Below are positions 1-6,405 of a stretch of 11,284 nt of DNA, in pieces. The first letter of the stretch is position 1, and each line of letters begins with the position of its first letter. The translations under genes were made by a program, and so were the position numbers. The notes beneath the pieces were generated by a model. It was not told the DNA's origin and did not search any database. It saw only the letters and a program-made list of their open reading frames with translations. This DNA is from Bacteroidia bacterium (lineage in GTDB: Bacteria > Bacteroidota > Bacteroidia > Cytophagales > Cyclobacteriaceae): contig JAAURZ010000028.1 in the NCBI GenBank assembly GCA_012031955.1, positions 1 to 11,284 on the forward strand, in the 5' to 3' direction.

Positions 1-660
1 GCTGCCAGGCTCGCACACACGGTGCACGAAACTCCCAGCTGAACGAGCCTGTCCTTGTGTCCAGCACAATGCATGTCACACTCGTGGCCACAACTGTCGC
101 ATCGATGACCATCTATCTATGTAGATGCAAACTAGCACTTCCGGGGCATGTGCCGGCGCGGTACGACACGGAGGCGGTCGACGCGAACGGATGCTTTCCA
201 ACAAGCCAGGCCTCCGGCCAATCTGCCAAGGCTCACAAACGCTCGCGGACAGCAGCAGCATGCAGCTGCTCGCGCATGGCAGCCCTGCCCGCAGGAACCG
301 AGACGGCATGACAGGCTGGTCTCAACTTCCCCTTGACCGTCCCTGATCGCCGTCCACGAACGGCAAGCCTGCCGTGCCACCTGACCCAGCAGGGCGCCAG
401 CGGCGCAGACGCCCTGTTGATGCAGCGCGGCCCAGCGCGGCTGACATGCCAGGCACTGGCAACGGCCCCCCAGTGGTGACATTTCAGGGCAGTCGGCAGG
501 CGTGCAGGTGGCTCACAAGGAGGAGGCACAGAGCGGCAGGGGCCCCCGGGGCAGGTGCGCACCAAGGGTCACCAGGAGGTACAGACCAGCGAACAGGTGG
601 TGCGCGCGGATGAGGGAGTAGTTGTAGAGGTGTGCGAACAGCGCAGCGTGCGCGACGCGG
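1..660. other. GC-rich left end with no recognisable gene; possible foreign or chimeric sequence
   Basis: Hand counting gives about 61% GC for 1-360 and about 70% for 361-660, against about 52% for 661-900. All six frames hold only short open stretches rich in Ala, Arg, Cys and Pro with no recognisable domain. Short GCA/CAG-type runs, as at 249-270, and the overall texture resemble green-algal or other GC-rich eukaryotic DNA more than the Bacteroidota genes to the right. No terminal inverted repeats, transposase, RNA gene or promoter could be seen. It may be a chimeric join, contamination from a host or co-cultured alga, or a transferred segment; the sequence alone cannot decide. Confidence 0.55.
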
Positions 661-719
661 GTCTGCGGCGGAAGACTATCCTGCAGGCGAAACTTGACAA
701 GCTGAAGTCATTACCCTGA
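478..719 (+). CDS. unrecognised open reading frame, 5' end unclear
   Basis: A plus-strand frame stays open from just after a TGA at 475-477 to a TGA at 717-719. It has no ATG. From about 555 its translation looks protein-like, with alternating charged and hydrophobic residues and a Lys/Leu-rich end (ILQAKLDKLKSLP). The earlier part is Gly/Pro/Gln-rich and may not be coding. A GTG at 555 is the only plausible bacterial start, but the AAGGAGG-like run at 517-526 lies too far upstream to serve it. In a eukaryotic reading this could be a last exon, since GCAG dinucleotide contexts occur at 551-554. The stop lies six bases before the stop of the convergent Dabb gene. I do not recognise the product, and part of the frame crosses the composition break near 660. 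Confidence 0.22.
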
Positions 720-725
720 CGACGC

Positions 726-1136
726 CTACACTTCGAGTGTGTCGTAGACCACCACCTTGTCCCACAGGTGAGCATGTTCTTCGATAAATTTCTTGTGCAG
801 CGGGTGGTCCTGGTAGACGTTCTGGCCTTCGACGCTATCGAAAAACATTAATTCCGACACGGCATAGCTTGCATCCACCACGTCGCGTTGTTCTGTGGAG
901 GCGGGCACGCCAACGATCAGTTTTTTCACCGTCTCAATTTTTGCCAGTCCTTTCACGCCTTGCACCAGGTTGTCACGGTCCGTGGTTGATCCGGGGTTCT
1001 TTAGCCAGAAGAACACGTGATGAGTCAGGGGTGTTTTCTCTTTTTCTGTATCCATAGGTGTGATTCCAAAAGTTGCCGCGCTGGCGGTAACCGCCGCCGC
1101 GCTTGCGATAAAGGTTCTGCGTGTTGTTTTTGGCAT
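726..1136 (-). CDS. Dabb-domain (stress-responsive A/B barrel) protein with Tat-type leader
   Basis: The 136-residue protein starts with a twin-arginine-like leader: TRRTFIA at residues 5-11, then an Ala-rich hydrophobic stretch to about residue 25. It should therefore be exported folded to the periplasm. From about residue 38 (THHVFFWLK) to 134 it matches the Dabb ferredoxin-like fold. The typical opening strand, the VKGLAKIETVKKLIVG segment and the YQDHPLHKKFIEEHAHLWD helix are all visible. Known Dabb proteins form dimeric barrels; some are cyclases or small-molecule binders, but most have no assigned reaction. The gene is intact and ends with TAG at 726-728, right at the edge of the compositionally odd left end. 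It follows the VOC gene by 54 bases and could be cotranscribed with it. The Dabb fold call is firm; the substrate is unknown. Confidence 0.85.
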   Translation of the reverse strand: MPKTTRRTFIASAAAVTASAATFGITPMDTEKEKTPLTHHVFFWLKNPGSTTDRDNLVQGVKGLAKIETVKKLIVGVPASTEQRDVVDASYAVSELMFFDSVEGQNVYQDHPLHKKFIEEHAHLWDKVVVYDTLEV

Positions 1137-1190
1137 GACAATATAAGTTTGAGTGGAGAAGATAACAATAATCTGGGGACGGATTCCAAA

Positions 1191-1569
1191 TCAAACCGTG
1201 ATCTCGATCCGGTTGTGTTCCGGATCCAGCACCACGCTTTCATAATAGCCGTCGCCGGTAGTGCGCGGTTCGCTCGCCACCACATGACCTGCGTGTCTTA
1301 TTCTTTCCGTGAGTTCGTCCACGGCCGCCTTGCTTCCTGCGGCCAAGGCAAAATGAGCAAAACCGATTCGTTCCTCGCCGCCATTGGCTTCCATATTTCC
1401 CGGTGCATTATCTCCAGCCGGGCGCCGCTTTCGAAAGTGAGAAAATAGGAGGAGAACCCTTTCGGGGCATTCACATACTTTGTACCGGCCCGGGCGCCGA
1501 AGAATTCTTCGTAAAAGCGCCTGCATTTTCCAGGCCGGATGTCCACATGGCAAGATGCTCGATCGTCAT
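1191..1569 (-). CDS. VOC-superfamily (glyoxalase/dioxygenase-like) protein, interrupted by frameshifts
   Basis: The reconstructed protein is about 126 residues and covers one vicinal oxygen chelate module pair. It starts MTIEHLAMWTSGLEN at ATG 1569-1567, with GGGAG about 12 bases upstream. It continues in another frame as FYEEFFGARAGTKYVNAP up to RLEIMHR. It ends in a third frame as MEANGGEERIGFAHFAL through NRIEITV and TGA at 1191. The classical metal-ligand pattern is visible: His in EHLAM, Glu in RLEIM, His in GFAHF and Glu in NRIEI. Two shifts, near 1517-1530 and near 1399-1403 (a CCC run), are needed to join the parts. The flanking protein is well conserved, so sequencing indels are likelier than decay. 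The enzyme's substrate cannot be read from sequence; a glyoxalase, fosfomycin-resistance-like or unknown VOC role is possible. Confidence 0.75.
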
Positions 1570-1595
1570 AGCGCAAAACTACTCCCATGCTCCAG

Positions 1596-1633
1596 AAAAA
1601 ACAAAACCCATACCGGACCTCCGGTATGGGTTT
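1596..1633 (-). terminator. intrinsic terminator after the coiled-coil gene
   Basis: AAACCCATACCGG at 1604-1616 and CCGGTATGGGTTT at 1621-1633 form a perfect 13-bp stem with the four-base loop ACCT (plus strand). On the minus strand the hairpin is followed by TTTTGTTTTTT (plus-strand A-rich 1596-1606), the expected U-tract. It lies 18 bases past the corrected stop of the coiled-coil gene and separates it from the VOC gene. The plus strand lacks a T-tract after the stem, so the terminator is directed leftward. Confidence 0.88.
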
Positions 1634-1651
1634 GCAAAAAGTGGAAGACCA

Positions 1652-2513
1652 TTACCTAAGTCTAACCTGTAACCTACTGATTTGATTATCGCCTTCCTGT
1701 ATCATGATGGTGTAAACACCCGGTATTAGCTTTTCTTTGGGCACGTAGGCCATCTCCATTTGTTTAAATGTGATGGGCGCGGGGCTTGGTAGACGCCGTC
1801 AGCGATTTGCTGCCGGTCAGTTCCCTGGCGGTGATCACGCCATCTTCCGAAGTGATCTCCTTGCCGTTCGGATCCGCGATCCTGAACGTGATATTGTCCG
1901 ACGACGCAGGCACACTTACATTTACTTTCAACTGCCGGGTGCGGCGCGCATTCACGGTAAGTTTTTCATGCCTGCCCTTCACCGATTCGATGCGCACATC
2001 GTTGATGGAGGCAAGTCGCGTGTTATTCAGCTCCCGTGCCAGGTCCTGATTTTGTTTTTCCAGCGTCGCCACCGATTTGGAAAGTTGCTCGTTGTCGCCA
2101 CGCAGTTGCTTAATGGTTGATTCGTACAGCGCAATTTGCTTTTCAAGTTCTCTCCGCATGCCCGCCAGCTCGTCGTGCTTGGCTTTGTACTGACTCATTG
2201 ACGCGTTTTGCCTGGCAAGCTTCTTTACTTCCTGGTCCCTCACGTCGAGCTTGCTGCGCTCCTCTGCGAGGATTTTGTCCAGCTCCCGGTTGCGTTCGGT
2301 AAGGCCGTGGATGGACGATTTGTAGTGCGCAATCTCCTTTTCCAACGCCAGTTTCTCCGACAGCAGTCTTTCGCTCTTCAATAGCTCGTTGTTGAGCCCT
2401 TCATCCAGTCGCGAGTTGGCACGCATCTCCTTGCCGAGATATAGCAACGACAACACAAAGAGCATCGCGCACGCGCCTGCAATGATCTTGATCCTTCTGT
2501 TCTCCGGTTCCAT
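1652..2513 (-). CDS. membrane-anchored coiled-coil protein with C-terminal beta domain (one frameshift)
   Basis: After a one-base correction the product is about 286 residues. It has a short basic start (MEPENRRIKI) and a single transmembrane helix at about 10-26 (IIAGACAMLFVLSLLYL). A long Lys/Glu/Leu/Gln heptad-rich coiled coil follows at about 30-165. A predicted beta-rich region runs from about 175 to the end, including VNVSVPASSDNITFRIADP. The uninterrupted frame would stop early after SKSLTASTKPRAHHI. A shifted frame instead gives a sensible ending, PSPAPITFKQ to QVRLR, and stops with TAA at 1652-1654 just before the terminator. One extra base in the TTGGT at 1786-1792 reconciles them. 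It lies 93 bases downstream of the histidine kinase and may be its cotranscribed neighbour. I recognise no named family; a structural or envelope role is inference. Confidence 0.8.
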
Positions 2514-2606
2514 GGCGACTTCTTTTCATCAAATGAACAACGCCAGGTTAAGGGTGCGATTAATCTGAAATTAAATTTGTCTTAAAAGTGAACGCATTTT
2601 TGAGTG

Positions 2607-3977
2607 CTAGGATGGCATGGGAAGCACAACCGTGAACGTTGTTCCTTTGTTCAGCCTGGTTTGCACTTTCACATTGCCGCCATGCAGCCGTACTATGCGC
2701 CATACCAGCGAGAGGCCGATGCCGTGCCCCGGCGCGTGCTGGGCGTTGCTGCCGCGGTGGAAGGGCTCGAATATCTGCGACAGGTTTTCATCGGGAATGC
2801 CAATGCCACGGTCTTTGAAATCAACTTGCAACGATTGTGGCCTGTGCTTCACGTGCACTTCCACACGGTGGTCCGGGCTGTACTTGCAACCATTTTCCAT
2901 TAAATTGATGAACGCCACTTTCAACAAAGCCTCATCACCCGCGATCGTCAGCAGCCGCTCGTCATCCAGCCGGTTGTCGAAATCGATTATCACATCGTAT
3001 GCACTCTGCGATTTGTTGAGTTCTTCGCGCGCCTGCCACAGCAGTTCGTCTACGCGTAGCGGCACGCCTTGACCCTTCGACACTTCGGTGCTGGTCTGGG
3101 CCAGTAGCAGCAGGCGGTTGGAGAGTTTGTTGACGTAGCGGATGTCCTCCAGCAACGACTCCAGCACCTTCTTGTAGCCGTCCGCCGTGCGTTCATTCAG
3201 CAAAGTCACTTCAAGCTGGCCGGTGATGGCGGTAAGGGGTGTGCGGAGTTCGTGGGATGCGTTGGCAATAAATTCGCGCTGCACATGAAACGAGGCTTCG
3301 AGGCGCTCGAGCATGTTGTTGAATGTTTTGGCCAGGTGAGCCATCTCATCCTGACCGGCGCCTTCGTCAACACGAAGGTTGAGACGGTTGATCGATATTT
3401 CGTCCACCCGCTTGATAACGCGCGATATCGGCTGAAGCGCCTTACCTGCAAAAAACCATCCCGCCAGCGATACAACAAAGATGCTTACCCCAAACACTGC
3501 CAGCAAGATGAGCCGCAGGTTGGCCATCTTTCGCATCCCGTATATGTCTTGTGCTGCTTCAACCACCACGACACGGTCGTAGCGATCCTTGAAAAGAAAA
3601 CCGATTACTTCATATTCACCCTGGCGGAAGCGCAATTCGCCTTCAAGGCGAATTTGATTCAGCAACGCGATGTCGGCCTTGATTACGCTGTCTTCGTCGG
3701 AGCTGTAAAGGATTTCATTTCGGTAGTTGAAGATGGAAATCTTTTCGTTAGACAAACTCATCGGATTGTTCCTTTCTATGCGCCGCAACAGGTCGGCATC
3801 CACCTCGTCAACTTCAAGAAGCAGTTTGGCGGTATTGTTGGCCCTGCTGCTGAGGCGATTGTAAAAACTATCTTCACGATAGTCGGCGGAAAAGAAATAA
3901 ATGGAAAGTGACGCCAGGATATTGATGATGGCCACAATGACGATGAAGAGCAGGGTGAGCCGTGTGCGGATGTTCAT
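2607..3977 (-). CDS. sensor histidine kinase (HAMP-HisKA-HATPase), partner of the adjacent response regulator
   Basis: The 456-residue inner-membrane kinase has TM1 at about 8-29, an extracytoplasmic sensor region at about 30-155 and TM2 at about 156-177. A HAMP domain follows at about 178-231. The HisKA phosphoacceptor is His242 (ASHELRTPLT). The ATPase domain has the N box NLMENGCKYSP (358-368), G1 DRGIGIP (389-395), F box FEPFHRG (403-409) and G2 GHGIGLSL (417-424). The start was set at the ATG overlapping the regulator's stop by ATGA, which gives a proper membrane-insertion start (MNIRTRLTLLFIVIV). A reading 46 residues longer lies inside the regulator gene and was rejected. The arrangement resembles CusS/RprX-type EnvZ-class kinases, but no metal-resistance gene is adjacent, so the signal is unknown. 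Confidence 0.96.
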   Translation of the reverse strand: MNIRTRLTLLFIVIVAIINILASLSIYFFSADYREDSFYNRLSSRANNTAKLLLEVDEVDADLLRRIERNNPMSLSNEKISIFNYRNEILYSSDEDSVIKADIALLNQIRLEGELRFRQGEYEVIGFLFKDRYDRVVVVEAAQDIYGMRKMANLRLILLAVFGVSIFVVSLAGWFFAGKALQPISRVIKRVDEISINRLNLRVDEGAGQDEMAHLAKTFNNMLERLEASFHVQREFIANASHELRTPLTAITGQLEVTLLNERTADGYKKVLESLLEDIRYVNKLSNRLLLLAQTSTEVSKGQGVPLRVDELLWQAREELNKSQSAYDVIIDFDNRLDDERLLTIAGDEALLKVAFINLMENGCKYSPDHRVEVHVKHRPQSLQVDFKDRGIGIPDENLSQIFEPFHRGSNAQHAPGHGIGLSLVWRIVRLHGGNVKVQTRLNKGTTFTVVLPMPS

Positions 3978-4657
3978 GTTCCTTCCTGAAACATATAACC
4001 CATGCCGATACGCGTGTGGATCAGCTTGGTTGGGAAATTTTTGTCGATCTTCTTTCTCAGAATGTTCACATATACCTCCACCACGTTGGTACCGGTGTCG
4101 AAAGTTACGTCCCACACCTTTTCTGCAATTTCAGCACGCGACAGCACGCGGCCTTTGTTGCGCATGAAGAATTCGAGCAGAGAGAATTCCTTAGCCGTGA
4201 GGGAGATCGCGGTGCCTCCGCGAATGGCTACTTTTTTGTCAAGGTCGAGTTGGAGGTCGGCCACACGCAACAGGCTGGATTTTTCCATGGCCACGCCCAC
4301 GCTGCGTTTAGTCAACGCCTTGATGCGCGCGAGCAGTTCTTTGAAGGCAAACGGCTTTACGAGGTAGTCGTCGGCGCCGGCTTCGAAGCCCACCACTTTG
4401 TCGTCGGTGGTGCCGAGGGCTGTCAGCATAAGCACCGGTGTTTGCGGGCTCCTGCTTTTTACAAGCTCGCACAATTGAATGCCGTTGATGCCGGGAAGTA
4501 CCACGTCCATAAGGATGATGTCGAAGGCCACGTTGTTCGACAGGCGGTCGCCCATCGATCCATCGTAGGCCACAGTCACTTCGTAACCTTGTTCCTCAAG
4601 GCCGTCTTTCAGAAACGAAGCCACCTTCTGTTCATCTTCGACAACAAGAATTTTCAT
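3974..4657 (-). CDS. OmpR/PhoB-family response regulator
   Basis: The 227-residue cytoplasmic regulator has a receiver domain at 1-118 with acidic residues E7/D8, phosphoacceptor Asp51 (LMDVVLPG), Thr79 (MLTA) and Lys101 (LVKPF). A winged-helix DNA-binding domain runs from about 128 to 224 (LTAKEFSLLEFFMRNKGRVL; VYVNILRKKIDK; IGMGYMF). It is of the CusR/CopR-like length class. Its stop overlaps the kinase start by ATGA, so the two are translationally coupled and surely partners. A TATCTTTG box 16 bases upstream fits a Bacteroidota promoter. Target genes cannot be read off; the coiled-coil membrane protein downstream is a candidate by position only. Confidence 0.97.
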   Translation of the reverse strand: MKILVVEDEQKVASFLKDGLEEQGYEVTVAYDGSMGDRLSNNVAFDIILMDVVLPGINGIQLCELVKSRSPQTPVLMLTALGTTDDKVVGFEAGADDYLVKPFAFKELLARIKALTKRSVGVAMEKSSLLRVADLQLDLDKKVAIRGGTAISLTAKEFSLLEFFMRNKGRVLSRAEIAEKVWDVTFDTGTNVVEVYVNILRKKIDKNFPTKLIHTRIGMGYMFQEGT

Positions 4658-4673
4658 AACGTTATGCCCGTGT

Positions 4674-4681
4674 CAAAGATA
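4674..4681 (-). promoter_or_regulatory. putative Bacteroidota sigma-A -7 box (TAnnTTTG) for the two-component operon
   Basis: TATCTTTG on the minus strand matches the Bacteroidota -7 consensus TAnnTTTG exactly and lies 16 bases before the response-regulator ATG, in the 51-base gap after the PNPOx-like gene. No convincing -33 TTTG-type box was seen at the usual distance, and the leader would be very short, so this is a moderate call. Confidence 0.45.
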
Positions 4682-4708
4682 AAAGAATAATAGCCAGAAT
4701 AAGACATG

Positions 4709-5352
4709 CTATGTCAGGTACACAGGCAGGGATACGCCGGCTTTCAATTGCGGATCTGCAACGGGGGTGTCGCGTTGCAGGTGCAGCGGTACCACACCCG
4801 CCCAGATGTCCGTCGCATAATCCTCTTCGTCGTCCTTCGGGGGCCCGGTGCGCACTTTGGCCGATGCTTCTTCTATCTTGAATTTCAGCACCATGGTGGC
4901 TTTCCACTCGTTGTTGGTGGGCTTGCGTATGTCGTCCCAACGGCCTGGCTGCATTTTGTTTGTAAAAATTTCCAGCGCCTGGTATAGTTCATCCTGATTT
5001 GTCACTGTTTCCGCGTTCGCAAAAAGTACGACAGATCGATAGTTCACCGAGTGGTGGAACGCCGAGCGCGCGAGCACCAGCCCGTCGATGAGGGTGACGC
5101 CGAGTGAAACCGGCAGTTTTTTTCTGCCAGCTCGCGCATGTAAAAGCTCCCCACCGATCCGTGCACATACACATACGCGCCGACACGGCAAAAGCCGGTT
5201 GGTATCTGGAAGGCCTGGCCTTCGTGCACATAGGCGATGGTGCAAAAAAGTGCTTCGTCGAGAATGTCGTACACTGTTTGCACGTCGTAGGTGCCACGCT
5301 TGGGCAGGCGGGTAATGGTGGTGCGATCTGTTTTGTTGAATGTGGTGCTCAT
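4709..5352 (-). CDS. pyridoxamine 5'-phosphate oxidase/NimA-like flavin-binding protein (one homopolymer frameshift)
   Basis: The reconstructed protein is about 214 residues with a split-barrel FMN-binding fold of the COG3467 type. TRLPKRGTYD near residues 14-23, TVYDILDEALFCTIAYV and QAFQIPTGFCRVGAYVYVHG are typical, followed by VSLGVTLIDGLVLARSAFHH and SVNYRSVVLF. The frame breaks in a run of seven T at 5117-5123 (A on the coding strand). Eight A would give LAEKKLPVSLGV and a continuous gene to TAG at 4709-4711. The start ATG overlaps the stop of the MDR gene by ATGA, suggesting coupled translation. Family members bind FMN or related flavins; some act on nitroimidazoles or as general oxidoreductases. 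True pyridoxamine phosphate oxidase activity should not be assumed. Confidence 0.85.
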
Positions 5353-6356
5353 AGTTGATCGGTCATGGTGAGTACGATCTTGCCAAATTGTTCTTGCGAT
5401 TGCATCCGCTTCATGGCGGCGTCGATTTGCTCCAGTGGGTAGTAAGCGTCTATTACCGGTCTCAGATTTCTGCTCTCGATAAAGTCAAGGGCCGAAAGCA
5501 GCTCATCACGCGTGCCCATGGTGGAGCCGTGTATGGAGAGTTGTTTCCAGAAAATTGTTCGCGTGGGCAGGTCGGGAATGTTGCCACGCGTGCGGCCATA
5601 CAATACGATTCGGCCGCCCGGCAATGCCAGGTCAGGAAATTTGCTGAACTGCTCGCCGCCGGCGCCATCGATGATGATGTCGAAACCACCGGCTTCTTTT
5701 TTTGCCTGCGCTGTCCAGTCGGAGTCCATGTAGTTAAATCCTGCTTCGGCGCCGAGTTGCTTTGCTTTGGCGATCTTGCCTTCAGACGATGAAGTGACAA
5801 ATACGCGCGCCTGATAACTGACTGCAAACTGCAGGGCCCAGAGTGCCACGCCTCCACCGACTCCGGTGATCAGTACTTTTTCCTTCGCGCGAAGCCGAGC
5901 TTTGGAAAACAGCGCGCGGTAGGCCGTGATGGCAGACAATGGAATTGCTGCCGCTTCGCGAAAGCCCAGGTGTTCGGGCTTCTCGAAGATGTATTTTTTG
6001 GAGATGACAAGGTAATCGCTGAAGGTGCCGTTGTCAGGGTAGCCCAATATCTTGAAAGCGTCGCCCTGAACAAACGGATTGTTGCCCCACTCAAGGCTTG
6101 GGTTGATGATCACCTCCATGCCGATGAGCAGCGGGTCGGCATCTTCACCGACCATCTCCACAACGCCACTGCCGTCGGAACCGAGGATGATGCCGTTGGC
6201 GCCTCCGTTGGTTTGTTCCTGGCATATCCACACGTCGCGGTGGTTCAGTGCTGCCGCGTGCAACCGCACCAGTACCTGATCTTTTACGGGCTTGAATTTT
6301 TTTATCTCACGTACGGCAAGGGGATGGTCTTTCCCTTCAAAGAAAACGGCTCTCAA
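5349..6356 (-). CDS. MDR-superfamily (quinone oxidoreductase-like) NAD(P)-dependent oxidoreductase
   Basis: The 335-residue protein has a GroES-like domain at about 25-140 (VLVRLHAAALNHRDVW; LGSDGSGVV). A Rossmann domain follows from about 150 with the dinucleotide motif VLITGVGGGVA at 161-171. Neither the catalytic-zinc cysteine/histidine set nor the four structural-zinc cysteines of alcohol dehydrogenases is present, so it belongs with zinc-independent quinone oxidoreductase/enoyl reductase-like members. No ATG is available at the expected N terminus. The frame runs back to a TAA 15 codons upstream with only TTG at 6356-6354 as a sensible start, giving the family-like opening RAVFFEGK after the initiator. 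It follows ilvE by 49 bases and overlaps the PNPOx-like gene by ATGA. The substrate is unknown. Confidence 0.9.
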   Translation of the reverse strand: MRAVFFEGKDHPLAVREIKKFKPVKDQVLVRLHAAALNHRDVWICQEQTNGGANGIILGSDGSGVVEMVGEDADPLLIGMEVIINPSLEWGNNPFVQGDAFKILGYPDNGTFSDYLVISKKYIFEKPEHLGFREAAAIPLSAITAYRALFSKARLRAKEKVLITGVGGGVALWALQFAVSYQARVFVTSSSEGKIAKAKQLGAEAGFNYMDSDWTAQAKKEAGGFDIIIDGAGGEQFSKFPDLALPGGRIVLYGRTRGNIPDLPTRTIFWKQLSIHGSTMGTRDELLSALDFIESRNLRPVIDAYYPLEQIDAAMKRMQSQEQFGKIVLTMTDQL

Positions 6357-6405
6357 GGCGTTGCTTAATTTAATGAAACGGATGGTTGGATGTTATTCAC
6401 CCGTG

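Noticed and set aside
110..127. Inverted repeat CATCTA/TAGATG as a terminator or operator
   Set aside because: The stem is only six base pairs with no T-tract and no adjacent recognisable gene, so it is expected by chance.
517..526. AAGGAGG-like run as a ribosome binding site
   Set aside because: No in-frame ATG follows, and the nearest in-frame GTG at 555 is too far away.
1..725. Insertion sequence or integrated element at the left end
   Set aside because: No transposase or integrase reading, terminal inverted repeats or target-site duplication could be seen.
3978..4115. N-terminal extension of the histidine kinase to an ATG at 4115
   Set aside because: It lies inside the response-regulator gene and puts a polar stretch before TM1. 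The ATG at 3977 gives an ATGA overlap and a normal membrane start.
3974..4657. Naming the two-component pair cusR/cusS
   Set aside because: The domain architecture fits many OmpR/EnvZ-class pairs, and no copper or silver resistance gene is nearby, so a metal signal is unsupported.
3252..4690. Long plus-strand open frames at 3252-3911 and 3962-4690
   Set aside because: They lie antisense to the histidine kinase and response regulator, have no recognisable domain, and are explained by the codon composition of those genes.
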